From Serratia sp. Ag1 (GTDB taxonomy: Bacteria; Pseudomonadota; Gammaproteobacteria; Enterobacterales; Enterobacteriaceae), in NCBI RefSeq assembly GCF_000743355.1, contig NZ_JQEI01000016.1:1-64000 (forward strand): a stretch of 64,000 bases of DNA. Reading direction: 5' to 3'. Below the pieces are notes generated by a model. It had not been told where the DNA came from and did no database searches. It saw only the letters and a program-made list of their open reading frames with translations. This document shows positions 8,704-19,998 of this stretch, one piece after another. Both the position numbers and the translations under genes were made by a program. The first letter of the stretch is position 1. Each line of letters starts with the position of its first letter.

Positions 8704-10053
8704 TTAGGTCTCTTGCAGGCCCAGCTTCTTTTCCAGATAGTGGATATTGGTGCCACCGTGCTGGAAGTTCTCGTCGTTCATGATCTTTTGCTGTAGTTCA
8801 ACGTTGGTTTTGATGCCATCGATGATCAGTTCAGCCAGTGCGTTTTTCATACGGGCAATGGCCACGTCACGGCTTTCACCGTAAGTGATCAACTTACCGA
8901 TCATGGAGTCATAGTACGGCGGCACGGTATAACCGGCGTAGATATGAGATTCCCAACGTACGCCGAAACCGCCCGGCGCATGGAAACGGGTGATCTTGCC
9001 TGGGCTTGGCAGGAAGGTGTTCGGATCTTCAGCATTGATGCGGCATTCCACCGCATGGCCGTGGATCTTCACTTCATCCTGTTTGATCGACAATGGCTGA
9101 CCGGCAGCGATACGCAGCTGTTCTTTGATCAGATCCACACCGGTGATCATTTCGGTTACCGGGTGTTCTACCTGAATACGGGTGTTCATTTCGATGAAAT
9201 AGAACTCGCCGTTTTCGTACAGGAACTCAAAGGTGCCTGCACCACGGTAGCCGATCTCCACACAGGCTTTCGAGCAGCGTTCGCCGATGTAACGGCGCAG
9301 TTCCGGGGTGATCCCTGGCGCTGGTGCTTCTTCAACCACTTTCTGGTGGCGGCGCTGCATTGAGCAGTCACGCTCAGCCAAGTAGATGGCATTGCCCTGG
9401 CCGTCTGCCAACACCTGAATCTCGATGTGGCGCGGGTTTTCCAGGTATTTTTCCATATAGACCATGTCGTTGTTGAAAGCCGCTTTGGCTTCCGCTTTGG
9501 TCATGGTAATGGATTGTTCAAGATCTTTGTCGTGGCGCACCACGCGCATACCGCGACCGCCGCCGCCGCCAGAGGCCTTGATGATCACCGGGTAACCGAT
9601 GCGCTTGGCGAAGGCACGGTTTTTATCCATGTCGTCGGTCAGTGGGCCATCAGAGCCTGGTACGCAAGGCACGCCAGCCTTTTTCATCGCGTTAATGGCG
9701 GAAACCTTGTCGCCCATCAGGCGGATGGTGTCAGCACGCGGGCCGATGAAGATAAAGCCGGAACGTTCGACCTGCTCGGCAAAGTCGGCGTTCTCGGACA
9801 GGAAGCCGTAACCTGGGTGGATCGCCACTGCGCCGGTGATTTCCGCTGCAGAGATGATGGCCGGGATGTTCAGGTAGCTTTTAACCGAAGGCGCAGGGCC
9901 TATACACACGGTCTCGTCAGCCAGCAGTACGTGTTTCAGATCGCGATCGGCGGCAGAGTGAACGGCCACGGTCTTGATACCCAACTCTTTACAGGCACGC
10001 AGAATACGCAACGCAATCTCGCCACGGTTAGCGATAACAATTTTATCAAGCAT
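8704..10053 (-). CDS. accC: Acetyl-CoA carboxylase, biotin carboxylase subunit
   Basis: ATP-dependent carboxylation of biotin carried on AccB, the first half-reaction of malonyl-CoA formation in fatty acid synthesis. 449 residues, as in E. coli. Visible signatures: N-terminal [17 protein letters not shown], glycine-rich ATP-grasp loop [12 protein letters not shown], the [11 protein letters not shown] carboxylase motif, metal ligands in [16 protein letters not shown], and the C-terminal domain. It follows accB by 11 bases in the same operon. Essential gene; no disruption seen. Confidence 0.98.
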   Translation of the reverse strand: MLDKIVIANRGEIALRILRACKELGIKTVAVHSAADRDLKHVLLADETVCIGPAPSVKSYLNIPAIISAAEITGAVAIHPGYGFLSENADFAEQVERSGFIFIGPRADTIRLMGDKVSAINAMKKAGVPCVPGSDGPLTDDMDKNRAFAKRIGYPVIIKASGGGGGRGMRVVRHDKDLEQSITMTKAEAKAAFNNDMVYMEKYLENPRHIEIQVLADGQGNAIYLAERDCSMQRRHQKVVEEAPAPGITPELRRYIGERCSKACVEIGYRGAGTFEFLYENGEFYFIEMNTRIQVEHPVTEMITGVDLIKEQLRIAAGQPLSIKQDEVKIHGHAVECRINAEDPNTFLPSPGKITRFHAPGGFGVRWESHIYAGYTVPPYYDSMIGKLITYGESRDVAIARMKNALAELIIDGIKTNVELQQKIMNDENFQHGGTNIHYLEKKLGLQET

Positions 10054-10064
10054 GATGCGCCTCG

Positions 10065-10526
10065 TTATTCGATGACGACCAATGGCTCGTCATATTCAAC
10101 CGGCTGGCCGTTTTCTACCAGAATGGCTTTCACCACGCCTGACTTGTCAGCTTCGATTTGGTTCATCATTTTCATGGCTTCAACGATGCACAGGGTGTCG
10201 CCAACTTTCACTTGCTGGCCCACTTCCACAAAGGCTTTCGCGTCTGGGCTTGGCGTGCGGTAGAAAGTCCCAACCATTGGGGAACGAACAATGTGGCCAC
10301 TCATGGCCGCAGGTGCTGCTGGGGTTTCTGCGGCAACAGGGGCAACGGCAGTTGCCTGAGCGGGTTGCTGCTGGGCTGGCATGGCGTACTGTTGCATCAT
10401 TGGGTAAGCCTGCACCGGTGCGGCACGGCTGATGCGAACTGACTCTTCGCCTTCAGAGATTTCCAGTTCAGAAATGCCTGACTCTTCAACCAGTTCGATC
10501 AGTTTCTTGATTTTACGAATATCCAT
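10065..10526 (-). CDS. accB: Acetyl-CoA carboxylase, biotin carboxyl carrier protein
   Basis: Carries the biotin that shuttles CO2 from AccC to the carboxyltransferase. 153 residues: N-terminal helix ([20 protein letters not shown]), a flexible Ala/Pro/Gln-rich linker (residues ~45-75), and the C-terminal biotinyl domain with the lysine in [12 protein letters not shown] and the 'thumb' segment typical of BCCP. The start at 10526 is chosen from this N-terminus; the frame opens up to 10631 but overlaps aroQ there. Cotranscribed with accC; in E. coli AccB represses its own operon. Confidence 0.97.
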   Translation of the reverse strand: MDIRKIKKLIELVEESGISELEISEGEESVRISRAAPVQAYPMMQQYAMPAQQQPAQATAVAPVAAETPAAPAAMSGHIVRSPMVGTFYRTPSPDAKAFVEVGQQVKVGDTLCIVEAMKMMNQIEADKSGVVKAILVENGQPVEYDEPLVVIE

Positions 10527-10558
10527 GAGTGTGATTCCGACTCTTTTTTGCGTAGCAA

Positions 10559-11011
10559 TTAGTTGGATTTTGACAAACGGCGAACCGCTGCCTGTAAAGC
10601 AAATGTGTAGCCATCCGCGCCAAGACCGCAAATCACACCTACCGCAACGTCAGAGAGGTAAGAGTGATGGCGGAAAGGCTCGCGGGCATGCACGTTAGAC
10701 AGGTGGATCTCGATAAACGGGATCTGCACCGCCAACAGTGCATCACGCAGCGCCACGCTGGTATGCGTGAACGCGGCAGGGTTAATCAGAATAAAATCCG
10801 TATTACCGCGTGCCTGATGAATGCGATCGATTAACGCATGTTCAGCGTTGGATTGCAGATGGCTCAGGGTAATATTTAGCGCATGCGCCTGGTTTTCCAA
10901 CCCGTTAACAATCTCTGCCAACGTCGTGCTGCCGTACTTCTCTGGCTCACGCGTCCCCAGTAGATTCAGATTGGGGCCGTTCAAAAGCAAAATGTGAAAC
11001 TTATCCGCCAT
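10559..11011 (-). CDS. aroQ: Type II 3-dehydroquinate dehydratase
   Basis: Third step of the shikimate pathway (3-dehydroquinate to 3-dehydroshikimate) by the type II dodecameric enzyme. 150 residues with family motifs [38 protein letters not shown] and [20 protein letters not shown] carrying the catalytic Tyr, Asn and His. It sits 32 bases upstream of accB and may share its promoter. E. coli uses the unrelated AroD, so this gene distinguishes the backbone here from E. coli and fits Serratia/Yersinia. Confidence 0.96.
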   Translation of the reverse strand: MADKFHILLLNGPNLNLLGTREPEKYGSTTLAEIVNGLENQAHALNITLSHLQSNAEHALIDRIHQARGNTDFILINPAAFTHTSVALRDALLAVQIPFIEIHLSNVHAREPFRHHSYLSDVAVGVICGLGADGYTFALQAAVRRLSKSN

Positions 11012-11122
11012 TGTGCTGCTATCTCCGGCAATAAAACCATCATTGAAGAAAATAACCCGATGTCACCGATTTGTCACCTGCCAGACGACGATTTCATGCC
11101 ATCTGCAGGTACAAGGGCGGGC

Positions 11123-11128
11123 ATTATA
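11123..11128 (-). promoter_or_regulatory. Candidate -10 element upstream of aroQ-accBC
   Basis: A perfect TATAAT on the minus strand, followed by a GC-rich discriminator (GCCCGCCC), about 110 bases before aroQ. No good -35 is visible at 16-18 bases, so strength or activator need is unclear. The remainder of the gap 11012-11297 holds no other gene. Confidence 0.45.
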
Positions 11129-11246
11129 ACGATATCGTGGCAATTCGCAGCTAAATACTGGTCTTATCAGCGAAGATATTCAACCCTGAATTGACAAAGT
11201 GATAACCCTATTATCGGATTATGAGGGATAGAACACAGAAAAGTTC

Positions 11247-11295
11247 CCTGCCAGAAGAGGGGATTTTCACCGTCAATCGAACCCATTCCGGCAGG
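11247..11295 (-). terminator. Possible terminator after msrQ
   Basis: On the minus strand CCTGCCGGAA and TTCTGGCAGG form a stem with a long loop just beyond the msrQ stop, followed by a short T-run. The long loop makes it uncertain. Confidence 0.4.
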
Positions 11296-11297
11296 AT

Positions 11298-11897
11298 TTA
11301 GCGCCACCCGCTACGAAATTTTCTGTAACGCAGGGCCAGTAACAGCAGTGCCAGCAGAGCATAAATGAAGGGCTGCGGCGAAAAGACTTTTACCGACCAA
11401 AGATAGTGAATGGGTGCCAAGATGGTCACCAGATAGACGCAGTTGTGCAACTTTTGCCATTTTGCCCCCAACTTGCGTTGGGCCCAGAGGGTGGAGGTGG
11501 CCGCCAGTGCGAACAGCAGCAGCCAACTGACGATGCCGAGTGTCAGATACGGGCGGGTGAGCAGTTCGCGGCCCAACAGGTGGATATTGCTCAATCCCAA
11601 TTCAAGCAGCGAATAGCTGAGTAAATGTAATGTGGCCCAGGCAAAACACCACAACCCCAGCATACGGCGGCAGCGGATCAGCATCGGCTGGCGCGCATAG
11701 CGGGCAAGAGGCGTGACGCATAAGGTAGCCAGCAGTAATTTGAGCGCCATTCTGCCGGTAAAATGCTGGATATCTTTCGCCGGATCGGCACTGAACCCGC
11801 CTTGATTGACCGCCAGAATCAGCCACAGGAACGGCAGAAAAGCCGCTAAAGTGATCGCCACTTTCAGCCAGCGAATATGCGTTGGGGTTAATCGCAC
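11298..11897 (-). CDS. msrQ: MsrQ, heme-binding membrane subunit of the MsrPQ system
   Basis: Six-helix inner-membrane b-type heme protein that passes electrons from the quinone pool or a flavin reductase to periplasmic MsrP. 199 residues; hydrophobic helices and conserved histidines (e.g. [14 protein letters not shown] and [19 protein letters not shown]) match the YedZ/ferric reductase-like family. The start is GTG at 11897, directly abutting the msrP TAG, so the two genes are translationally coupled. Confidence 0.94.
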   Translation of the reverse strand: MRLTPTHIRWLKVAITLAAFLPFLWLILAVNQGGFSADPAKDIQHFTGRMALKLLLATLCVTPLARYARQPMLIRCRRMLGLWCFAWATLHLLSYSLLELGLSNIHLLGRELLTRPYLTLGIVSWLLLFALAATSTLWAQRKLGAKWQKLHNCVYLVTILAPIHYLWSVKVFSPQPFIYALLALLLLALRYRKFRSGWR

Positions 11898-12899
11898 CTA
11901 GAAATTCTCCCGTAAATCCAGACCGCGATACAGCGAAGCCACCTGATCGGCATAGCCATTGAACAGCAGTGTCGGTTGGCGCTGAACATCCAGAATGCCA
12001 CCGGCACCGATGAAACGCTCGGTAGCTTGTGACCAGCGTGGATGATCGACATGCGGGTTGACGTTGGCGTAAAAGCCGTATTCATTGGGGGCGGACAGAT
12101 TCCAGGTAGTTGGTGGCTGTTCGCGTGTCAGGCTGATTTGCACAATCGATTTGATGCCCTTGAAGCCGTACTTCCATGGGGTGATCAGCCGCAGCGGTGC
12201 GCCGTTCTGCGGTGGCAGCGTTTTGCCATAGACACCGACGGTCAGCAAGGCCAGCGGATGCATGGCTTCGTCGAGCCGCAATCCTTCGACATACGGATAT
12301 TGCAGGCCGCCGCCGATAAAGCGATCTTTCTGGCCGGGCATCTGCTCAGGATCGTACAGGGTTTTAAAGGCAACATAGCGGGCGTTACTGTTGGGCTCCG
12401 CCAGCTTAAGCAGTTTGCCCAGCTCAAAACCGATCCAGGGCACCACCATCGACCAGGCTTCTACGCAGCGCATGCGATAAATACGTTGTTCGAGTGGGAA
12501 ACGCTTCATCAGATCGTCAATATCGAGCGTGATCGGTTTACTGACTTCGCCGTCGATCTGCACTTTCCAGCCTTCGGTTTTCAGAGCGCCCGCGTTAGCC
12601 GCAGGATCGGCCTTATCCAGACCAAATTCGTAAAAGTTGTTGTAGCCGGTGACTTTCTCTTCCGGCGTCAGGGGCAGGTTAGCCTGCCAGATCTCCGGCT
12701 TGCTGAACTCCAGTGCTCTGCCGGGGGGCGCTTTGGGCCGATCATTATCTTTAAACCATGACAGCAAATCGGCCTGTGCCTGGGTGGGCAAAGCCAGAGA
12801 CGCGGCGGTGATCCCCAGCGCCTGGAGGACTTTGCGCCGCTCATAAAACACGCTCTCCGGCGTGACATCGGCTTCGGTGAGTGTTCTTTTTTTGTTCAT
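11898..12899 (-). CDS. msrP: MsrP, periplasmic methionine sulfoxide reductase catalytic subunit
   Basis: Molybdopterin enzyme that reduces methionine sulfoxide in periplasmic proteins after chlorine/oxidative stress. 333 residues. A twin-arginine signal ([19 protein letters not shown]) fits export of a folded cofactor protein; the molybdenum-ligating Cys is expected in [15 protein letters not shown] (about residue 146). C-terminal part includes [18 protein letters not shown], as in YedY. First gene of msrPQ, with good start context. No regulator gene is adjacent here. Confidence 0.95.
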   Translation of the reverse strand: MNKKRTLTEADVTPESVFYERRKVLQALGITAASLALPTQAQADLLSWFKDNDRPKAPPGRALEFSKPEIWQANLPLTPEEKVTGYNNFYEFGLDKADPAANAGALKTEGWKVQIDGEVSKPITLDIDDLMKRFPLEQRIYRMRCVEAWSMVVPWIGFELGKLLKLAEPNSNARYVAFKTLYDPEQMPGQKDRFIGGGLQYPYVEGLRLDEAMHPLALLTVGVYGKTLPPQNGAPLRLITPWKYGFKGIKSIVQISLTREQPPTTWNLSAPNEYGFYANVNPHVDHPRWSQATERFIGAGGILDVQRQPTLLFNGYADQVASLYRGLDLRENF

Positions 12900-13038
12900 T
12901 ATTTGTTCTCCGCAGGTAACGGCCTAAGCATGGCGTGAAAGCTAGCCTAATGCGAGAGGTAGGATGTAAAAATGAATGGCAAGAGGAATCAGGGGACTTT
13001 CCCTCTTCTGCAGGAAGAGGGAATAACTTACTGCTATT

Positions 13039-14016
13039 TCAGCGGATTTTCACCAGAGTACGGCCAGTCACCTGATTGTTCATCAGTGCAGCGGCAGTAG
13101 CAGGCACCTGTTCGAGCAGGATCTGCTGCGTCGCTTGTTGGTAGAAGCTTTCCGGCAGAATACTGGCCAAGCGCTCCCAGGCGGCTTGGCGGCGCGGGAA
13201 GGGGGTCTGCACCGAATCGATCCCTTGCAGGCGCACATTGCGCAGAATAAAAGGCATGACCGTGGTGGGCAACTGGTAGCCACCCGCCAGCCCGCAGGCG
13301 GCAACCGTGCCGTTGTAATTCATCTGCGCTAAAACGCGGGCCAGCAATTTGTCGCCCACCGTATCGATTGCTCCGGCCCACAGCTGTTTTTCTAACGGGC
13401 GTGGTGTTTCGATATAATCGCTGCGCGGCAAGACTTCGGTGGCTCCGAGCGATTTCAGATAGCCGGTATTGTTATCGCGGCCACTGATCGCCGTCACGCG
13501 ATAACCTAGCGCAGCAAGCAGGGCTATCGCCGTGCTGCCGACGCCGCCGCTGGCACCGGTAACCAGAATGTTGCCGTCTGCGGGTTTTATCCCGCCTTCT
13601 TCCAACGCCATCACGCAGAGCATAGCGGTAAAACCTGCCGTACCGAGAATCATCGCTTTGCGTTCATCCAGCCCCGCAGGCAGTGGAACCAACCAGTCGC
13701 CGGAGACTTGAGCCTGCTCAGCCAACCCGCCCCAGTGATTTTCACCAACCCCCCAGCCGGTGAGCACCACGCTCTGGCCCGCTTTAAATCGTTGATCTCT
13801 ACTGCTGTGCACGCGGCCAGCGAAATCGATACCGGGCACCATCGGAAAATTGCGGATAATCTTTCCTTTTCCGGTGATCGCCAGTGCATCTTTGTAATTG
13901 AGGCTGGACCAATTAATGTCGACCGTCACATCGCCCGCAGGCAGCCGATTGGCGTCGATATTTTTGACCTGCGCCAGAGTTTGGTCGCCTTGTTGTTCCA
14001 ATAACAGTGCTCGCAT
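13039..14016 (-). CDS. acuI: Acrylyl-CoA reductase, MDR family
   Basis: NADPH-dependent reductase of the medium-chain dehydrogenase superfamily (YhdH/AcuI) that detoxifies acrylyl-CoA. 325 residues. Seen: N-terminal GroES-like domain (INWSSLNYKDALAITGKGKI), Rossmann loop VTGASGGVGSTAIALLAALG (residues ~152-171) and YhdH-type ending. The catalytic-zinc ligands of alcohol dehydrogenases are absent, as expected. It is divergent from csrD, with an ERIC element in between, matching E. coli order. Confidence 0.92.
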   Translation of the reverse strand: MRALLLEQQGDQTLAQVKNIDANRLPAGDVTVDINWSSLNYKDALAITGKGKIIRNFPMVPGIDFAGRVHSSRDQRFKAGQSVVLTGWGVGENHWGGLAEQAQVSGDWLVPLPAGLDERKAMILGTAGFTAMLCVMALEEGGIKPADGNILVTGASGGVGSTAIALLAALGYRVTAISGRDNNTGYLKSLGATEVLPRSDYIETPRPLEKQLWAGAIDTVGDKLLARVLAQMNYNGTVAACGLAGGYQLPTTVMPFILRNVRLQGIDSVQTPFPRRQAAWERLASILPESFYQQATQQILLEQVPATAAALMNNQVTGRTLVKIR

Positions 14017-14237
14017 GTCACCCTTTCCTTTTATTTCATACTTGATATGAATGTTTGAATCGGTTTAGTTTGACTATATGCATAATAAGAATGTGTGTCC
14101 TGATGAAGGACAAAAAAATAGCGCTTAATAGTTTTCTTCGTCAGCTATGCTTGATAGGTTGGTAACGGTAACTTGATGCCAGGTAAGGAAAAAAAACACT
14201 TTTTAAATGCGTTGAAATCAAGTTGCTGTGTTGCATT

Positions 14238-14364
14238 TATACCCAAAATAATTCGAGTTGCTTGTAGGCGGCAACCGAATGAATCCCCAGGAGCTTACTT
14301 GAGTAAGTGACTGGGGTGAGTGAGGGCAGCCAACACCCAAGCAACTTGAAGTATGACGGGTATA
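14238..14364. repeat. ERIC element 1
   Basis: A 127-bp imperfect palindrome starting TATACCCAAAATAATTCGAG and ending GTATGACGGGTATA, with the ERIC core GAATCCCCAGGAGCTTACTT and AGTAAGTGACTGGGGTGAG. It lies 72 bases before csrD. Two further copies are at 55313 and 62468. The rest of the acuI-csrD gap (14017-14237) is plain intergenic DNA. Confidence 0.93.
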
Positions 14365-14436
14365 TTCGAGCAGATACGGGGCCTTTATCTATTAAAGGAT
14401 GATCTTTCGTTTAACTATTGTGGACAAAGCTCGAGG

Positions 14437-16368
14437 ATGAGATTTACTACTAAGCTCTCTGCATTGATCACCCTGCTCGTTGCCTTGGCCATGTTTCTGA
14501 TGTTGATGGGGTGTTCTTACAGTTTCTTTTACGTGACTCAAGAACGTCTTGAACGTCGTTTCGACGCATTAGCGACGTCTCTCGATCAGGCGATGTTGCA
14601 TGATGTTCCTCAAGCTCAAGATCACTGGTTGCCACTGGTGATGCGGCCACTCGGCATTATTGCCATCAGTGTTGATGCCGGAAAAAGCAACCTTTTTTCC
14701 TACCGGCTTTCAACAATAAAAATGCCCTGGGAGTCGCTCAATGGTTATCGGCAGACTTCGCTGATGATGATGCATCACCCTGGAACCATGCTAAACATCA
14801 CGTATATCGATCCTCTCGCCAGCGATATCCGTTCATTGCAATCTACGGCGGCGGTCACCCTTTCTATTATCCTCATGATCGTGATCCTCTTGATCAGCCT
14901 GCGCTGGTTGCGTGAACAGACCGAAGGTGAAGATCGTCTTGAACGCCGTGCCCGGCGTATTCTTAATGGCGAGCGGGAAGAAGTGCTCAAAGGAGACATG
15001 CGCGAGTGGCCCGCCAGCGTCAGCGGGGCGCTCGATCGTCTGCTGGCGGATCTGGCCGAAGCGCGCGAAGAACGCAACCGAGTTGATACTCTGATTCGCG
15101 CTTTTGCCGCACAGGATGCGAAAACCGGCCTTAATAACCGTCTGTTTTTTGATAATCAACTGACGACGCAATTAGAAGAAGGGGGAGCGCACGGTATTGT
15201 CATGATGGTGCGGCTGCCTGATTTCGATACGCTGCGTGAAATTCACGGTAATGCAGCGGTACAGGAACTGATGTATTCGCTGGTGAACCTGCTGTCTACT
15301 TTTGTCATGCGTTACCACGATGCATTGCTGGCCCGTTATTTCCACAGCGACTTCACCGTATTGCTACCGCACCGCACTTTGAAAGAAGCCGACGGTATTG
15401 CGGCACAACTGATTAATGCTATCGATTCTTTACCTTCAACAACGCTGGTCGACCGTGAGGCATTCCTGCATATTGGCATTGTTGCCTATCGTAGCGGGCA
15501 AACCCCCGAACAAATTATTGATAACGCCGAGCAAGCTACGCGCAACGCTGCGTTACAAGGGGAAAATAGTTGGTACATTTACGATAGCGATGTACCGGAG
15601 AAAGGGCGCGGTAACGTCAAATGGCGTACCTTGCTCGAACAGGTATTGGCGCGCGGCGGGCCGGGGCTGTATCTGCAACCGGTGATCACCATAGATGGAG
15701 AAGTGCACCACCGTAAGGTGATTAGCCGGATCCATGATGGTGTGCAAGAGTTGCTGCCCGCAGAGTATTTACCGCTGATCAAGCAGTTTGGGCTGGCAGA
15801 AAGCTATGATCGCCAGCATATGAGTCGGATAATTCCGTTATTGGCCCTGTGGCCTGAAGAGACGCTGGCGTTCCCGTTGTGTGTCGATTCATTATTACAG
15901 CGCAGTTTTCAGCGTTGGGCTCGTGATATCCTGCTACAGTGTGAAAAAAGTTGCCGCCGACGAATTCTGATTGAACTTGCTGAGGCAGAAGTGTGTCAAC
16001 ATATCGATCGTTTGCGTCCGGTGCTACGATTATTCTCCGGTTTGGGCTGCCGTTTGGTGGTTTCTCAGGCCGGATTAACCGTAGTCAGTACCGCCTATAT
16101 CAAGTCATTGCCGGTGGAGATCGTTAAGCTGCACCCAGGTTTGGTGAGAAGTATTGAGCGGCGTGATGAGAACCAACTGTTTGTACAGAGCCTGACCGGC
16201 GCCTGTGAGGGCACTAATACGAAGGTTTTTGCCGTTGGCGTGCGTACACGCAATGAATGGCAGACGCTGAAAGAGTGTGGAGTCCTTGGTGGGCAGGGCG
16301 ATTTTTTTGCATCACTTGAGCCGATCGATGTCAGTCGTAAAAAATATTCGCGTCGTTATCGTGTTTAA
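14437..16368 (+). CDS. csrD: CsrD, regulator of CsrB/CsrC small RNA decay
   Basis: Membrane-anchored protein with degenerate GGDEF and EAL domains that promotes RNase E cleavage of CsrB/C RNAs and so frees CsrA. 643 residues from the ATG at 14437; the frame opens earlier, inside the ERIC element, but family similarity begins at MRFTTKLSALITLL. Two membrane helices (~8-30 and ~130-155), a HAMP-like segment (ARRILNGEREEVLKGD), a GGDEF domain with the signature changed to HSDF (ARYFHSDFTVLLP) and an EAL domain reading ELAEAE: neither cyclase nor phosphodiesterase activity is expected. Located upstream of mreB, as in E. coli. Confidence 0.95.
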   Translation: MRFTTKLSALITLLVALAMFLMLMGCSYSFFYVTQERLERRFDALATSLDQAMLHDVPQAQDHWLPLVMRPLGIIAISVDAGKSNLFSYRLSTIKMPWESLNGYRQTSLMMMHHPGTMLNITYIDPLASDIRSLQSTAAVTLSIILMIVILLISLRWLREQTEGEDRLERRARRILNGEREEVLKGDMREWPASVSGALDRLLADLAEAREERNRVDTLIRAFAAQDAKTGLNNRLFFDNQLTTQLEEGGAHGIVMMVRLPDFDTLREIHGNAAVQELMYSLVNLLSTFVMRYHDALLARYFHSDFTVLLPHRTLKEADGIAAQLINAIDSLPSTTLVDREAFLHIGIVAYRSGQTPEQIIDNAEQATRNAALQGENSWYIYDSDVPEKGRGNVKWRTLLEQVLARGGPGLYLQPVITIDGEVHHRKVISRIHDGVQELLPAEYLPLIKQFGLAESYDRQHMSRIIPLLALWPEETLAFPLCVDSLLQRSFQRWARDILLQCEKSCRRRILIELAEAEVCQHIDRLRPVLRLFSGLGCRLVVSQAGLTVVSTAYIKSLPVEIVKLHPGLVRSIERRDENQLFVQSLTGACEGTNTKVFAVGVRTRNEWQTLKECGVLGGQGDFFASLEPIDVSRKKYSRRYRV

Positions 16369-17734
<1,366 letters not shown>

Positions 17735-17828
17735 TCAGCCCCAGATCGGTGGGATCGTATCGGATGACGGTAACCGCATGACGTCGGATACGGTCCCCCT
17801 TTCTGTTGTCGAGGAACTCGCATAATTT

Positions 17829-18833
17829 ATGAAGCCCATTTTTAGCAGGGGGCCTTCCCTGCAACTACGACTTTTTCTGGCAGTGATCGCGGCTATTACC
17901 CTGATCGTTGCCGACAGCCGGCTTGGTACGTTCGCTAAAATACGAAACTACATGGATACCGCCGTCAGTCCTTTTTATTTTTTGGCCAATGGGCCGCGTA
18001 AAGTTTTGGACAGCGTTTCGGAAACGCTGGCTACCCACCAACAGCTCGAACTTGAAAACCGTGCTCTGCGGCAGGAACTGCTGCTGAAAAACAGCGATAT
18101 TCTTCTTCTTGGTCAATTCAAGCAGGAAAATGCCCGTTTGCGAGAACTGCTGGGTTCACCGCTGCGCCAGGACGAACACAAAATGGTCACGCAGGTGATG
18201 TCGACCGGTTCTGATCCGTACAGCGATCAGGTGGTGATCGACAAAGGCTCGGATAACGGCGTTTATGAAGGCCAACCGGTGATCAGCGATAAAGGTGTGG
18301 TAGGCCAAGTGGTGGCGGTGGCTAAAATGACCAGCCGCGTGTTGCTGATTTGCGATGCCTCTCATGCGTTGCCGATCCAGGTGTTGCGTAACGATATCCG
18401 AGTGATTGCCGCAGGCAGCGGTTGTACTGACGATCTGCAACTTGAACATTTGCCGGGTAATACCGATATTCGCGTTGGTGATGTGTTAGTGACATCCGGC
18501 CTGGGGGGCCGTTTCCCTGAAGGTTATCCGGTGGCGGTGGTTTCCTCGGTGAAAGTGGATAACCAGCGGGCCTATACGGTGATTCAGGCGCGGCCAACGG
18601 CTGGCTTGCAACGTTTGCGTTATCTGTTGCTGCTGTGGGGGGCCGATCGCAATGGGACATTGCCGCTGCCGCCAGAGGAGGTTCATCGCGTTGCGAATGA
18701 ACGCCTGATGCAGATGATGCCGCAAGTGCTGCCACCCGCAGATGCCATGGGCCCGCCAGCCCCAGCAGCCACCGGCACCGCCGTGCCACCTGCCGCTACG
18801 GGCACCCCGAACGGCTCTGGAGCAACCAGATGA
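17829..18833 (+). CDS. mreC: Rod shape-determining protein MreC
   Basis: Bitopic membrane protein of the elongasome that activates PBP2/RodA. 334 residues: N-terminal helix ([16 protein letters not shown]), coiled coil (residues ~65-105), two beta domains ([19 protein letters not shown]...), and a low-complexity Pro/Ala-rich periplasmic tail (from ~residue 298). Starts 94 bases after mreB and overlaps mreD by 4 bases (ATGA). Confidence 0.96.
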   Translation: MKPIFSRGPSLQLRLFLAVIAAITLIVADSRLGTFAKIRNYMDTAVSPFYFLANGPRKVLDSVSETLATHQQLELENRALRQELLLKNSDILLLGQFKQENARLRELLGSPLRQDEHKMVTQVMSTGSDPYSDQVVIDKGSDNGVYEGQPVISDKGVVGQVVAVAKMTSRVLLICDASHALPIQVLRNDIRVIAAGSGCTDDLQLEHLPGNTDIRVGDVLVTSGLGGRFPEGYPVAVVSSVKVDNQRAYTVIQARPTAGLQRLRYLLLLWGADRNGTLPLPPEEVHRVANERLMQMMPQVLPPADAMGPPAPAATGTAVPPAATGTPNGSGATR

Positions 18834-19318
18834 ACCGATACCGCAGCAACGGGCGTTGGATAATCTGGCTGTCATTTCTTGTGGCTCTGGTGCTGCAGAT
18901 TATGCCGTGGCCAGAGCAAATCTACATGTTCCGGCCCTCTTGGTTGCTGCTGATCCTCACCTACTGGGTGATGGCGTTACCGCACCGGGTCAACGTCGGC
19001 ACAGGTTTTGTGCTGGGGTTGATCATGGATCTGATCCTCGGTTCAACCCTTGGCGTGCGGGCGTTGGCGATGGGGATCATTGCCTATCTGGTGGCATTTA
19101 AATTCCAACTGTTCCGCAATATGGCCCTGTGGCAACAGGCACTAATCGTTATTCTGCTGTCGTTGGCGATGGATGTCGTGGTGTTCTGGGCGGAGTTTTT
19201 AGTGATTAACGTCTCTTTCCGCCCCGAAGTCTTCTGGAGTAGTGTGGTGAACGGCGTGCTCTGGCCGTGGTTATTCCTGCTGATGCGCAAGATCCGCCGC
19301 CAGTTTGCCGTACAATAA
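18830..19318 (+). CDS. mreD: Rod shape-determining protein MreD
   Basis: Inner-membrane partner of MreC. 162 residues with about five or six hydrophobic helices, the basic start [20 protein letters not shown] and conserved [20 protein letters not shown]. The 4-base ATGA overlap with mreC implies translational coupling. Confidence 0.95.
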   Translation: MNRYRSNGRWIIWLSFLVALVLQIMPWPEQIYMFRPSWLLLILTYWVMALPHRVNVGTGFVLGLIMDLILGSTLGVRALAMGIIAYLVAFKFQLFRNMALWQQALIVILLSLAMDVVVFWAEFLVINVSFRPEVFWSSVVNGVLWPWLFLLMRKIRRQFAVQ

Positions 19319-19373
19319 CCAGCATGTGCCCAATGAATCTCCCGTTGCAGTTTGAAAGATGAGAAATATATCC

Positions 19374-19958
19374 ATGGTTTCGCTTTATCTGGCATCCGGT
19401 TCCCCACGTCGACACGAATTGCTGACCTTGCTAGGCGTTCCGTTTGAAATTCTTCTGACGCACACCGAAGAGCAATGCCGCAGCGGCGAAGGCGCTGAAG
19501 ATTATGTCTGCCGTCTGGCGCAGGAAAAGGCCACGGCGGGAGTCGCCCTGGCAACGCAGGATTGGCCGGTGTTGGGTGCGGATACGATAGTGGTGCTGGA
19601 TGGCAAGATACTGGAAAAACCGCGTGACAAAGCGGATGCTGAACAGATGCTGGCAGCGTTGTCCGGTCAACGGCATCAGGTGATGACCGCTGTGGCGCTT
19701 GCCGATCGGCATCAGGTGTTGCACCAGTTGGTACTGACGGACGTAATATTTCGTAGCCTGTCGTCACAGGATATTCAAGACTATATCGCCACGGGCGAAC
19801 CGATGGACAAAGCGGGTGCCTATGGCATTCAAGGAAAGGGTGGTTGTTTCGTCAGGTCGATAACGGGCAGTTATCACGCGGTAATGGGTTTACCACTGGT
19901 CGAGACACATGAGCTGCTCAGCCATTTTGTCTCATTACGAGATGCAAGAACCGGTTAA
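19374..19958 (+). CDS. yhdE: Maf-family nucleotide pyrophosphatase (dTTP/UTP type)
   Basis: House-cleaning nucleotide pyrophosphatase. 194 residues from ATG 19374 ([17 protein letters not shown]), chosen because ASGSPRR is the family N-terminal signature. Other motifs: [21 protein letters not shown], and [14 protein letters not shown], the last typical of the YhdE (dTTP/UTP) rather than YceF subgroup. Lies between mreD and rng, as in E. coli. Confidence 0.94.
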   Translation: MVSLYLASGSPRRHELLTLLGVPFEILLTHTEEQCRSGEGAEDYVCRLAQEKATAGVALATQDWPVLGADTIVVLDGKILEKPRDKADAEQMLAALSGQRHQVMTAVALADRHQVLHQLVLTDVIFRSLSSQDIQDYIATGEPMDKAGAYGIQGKGGCFVRSITGSYHAVMGLPLVETHELLSHFVSLRDARTG

Positions 19959-19998
19959 TTGCAGGCGCAGGCATGGCCATCGGTTCTGAGGAGAAAAC

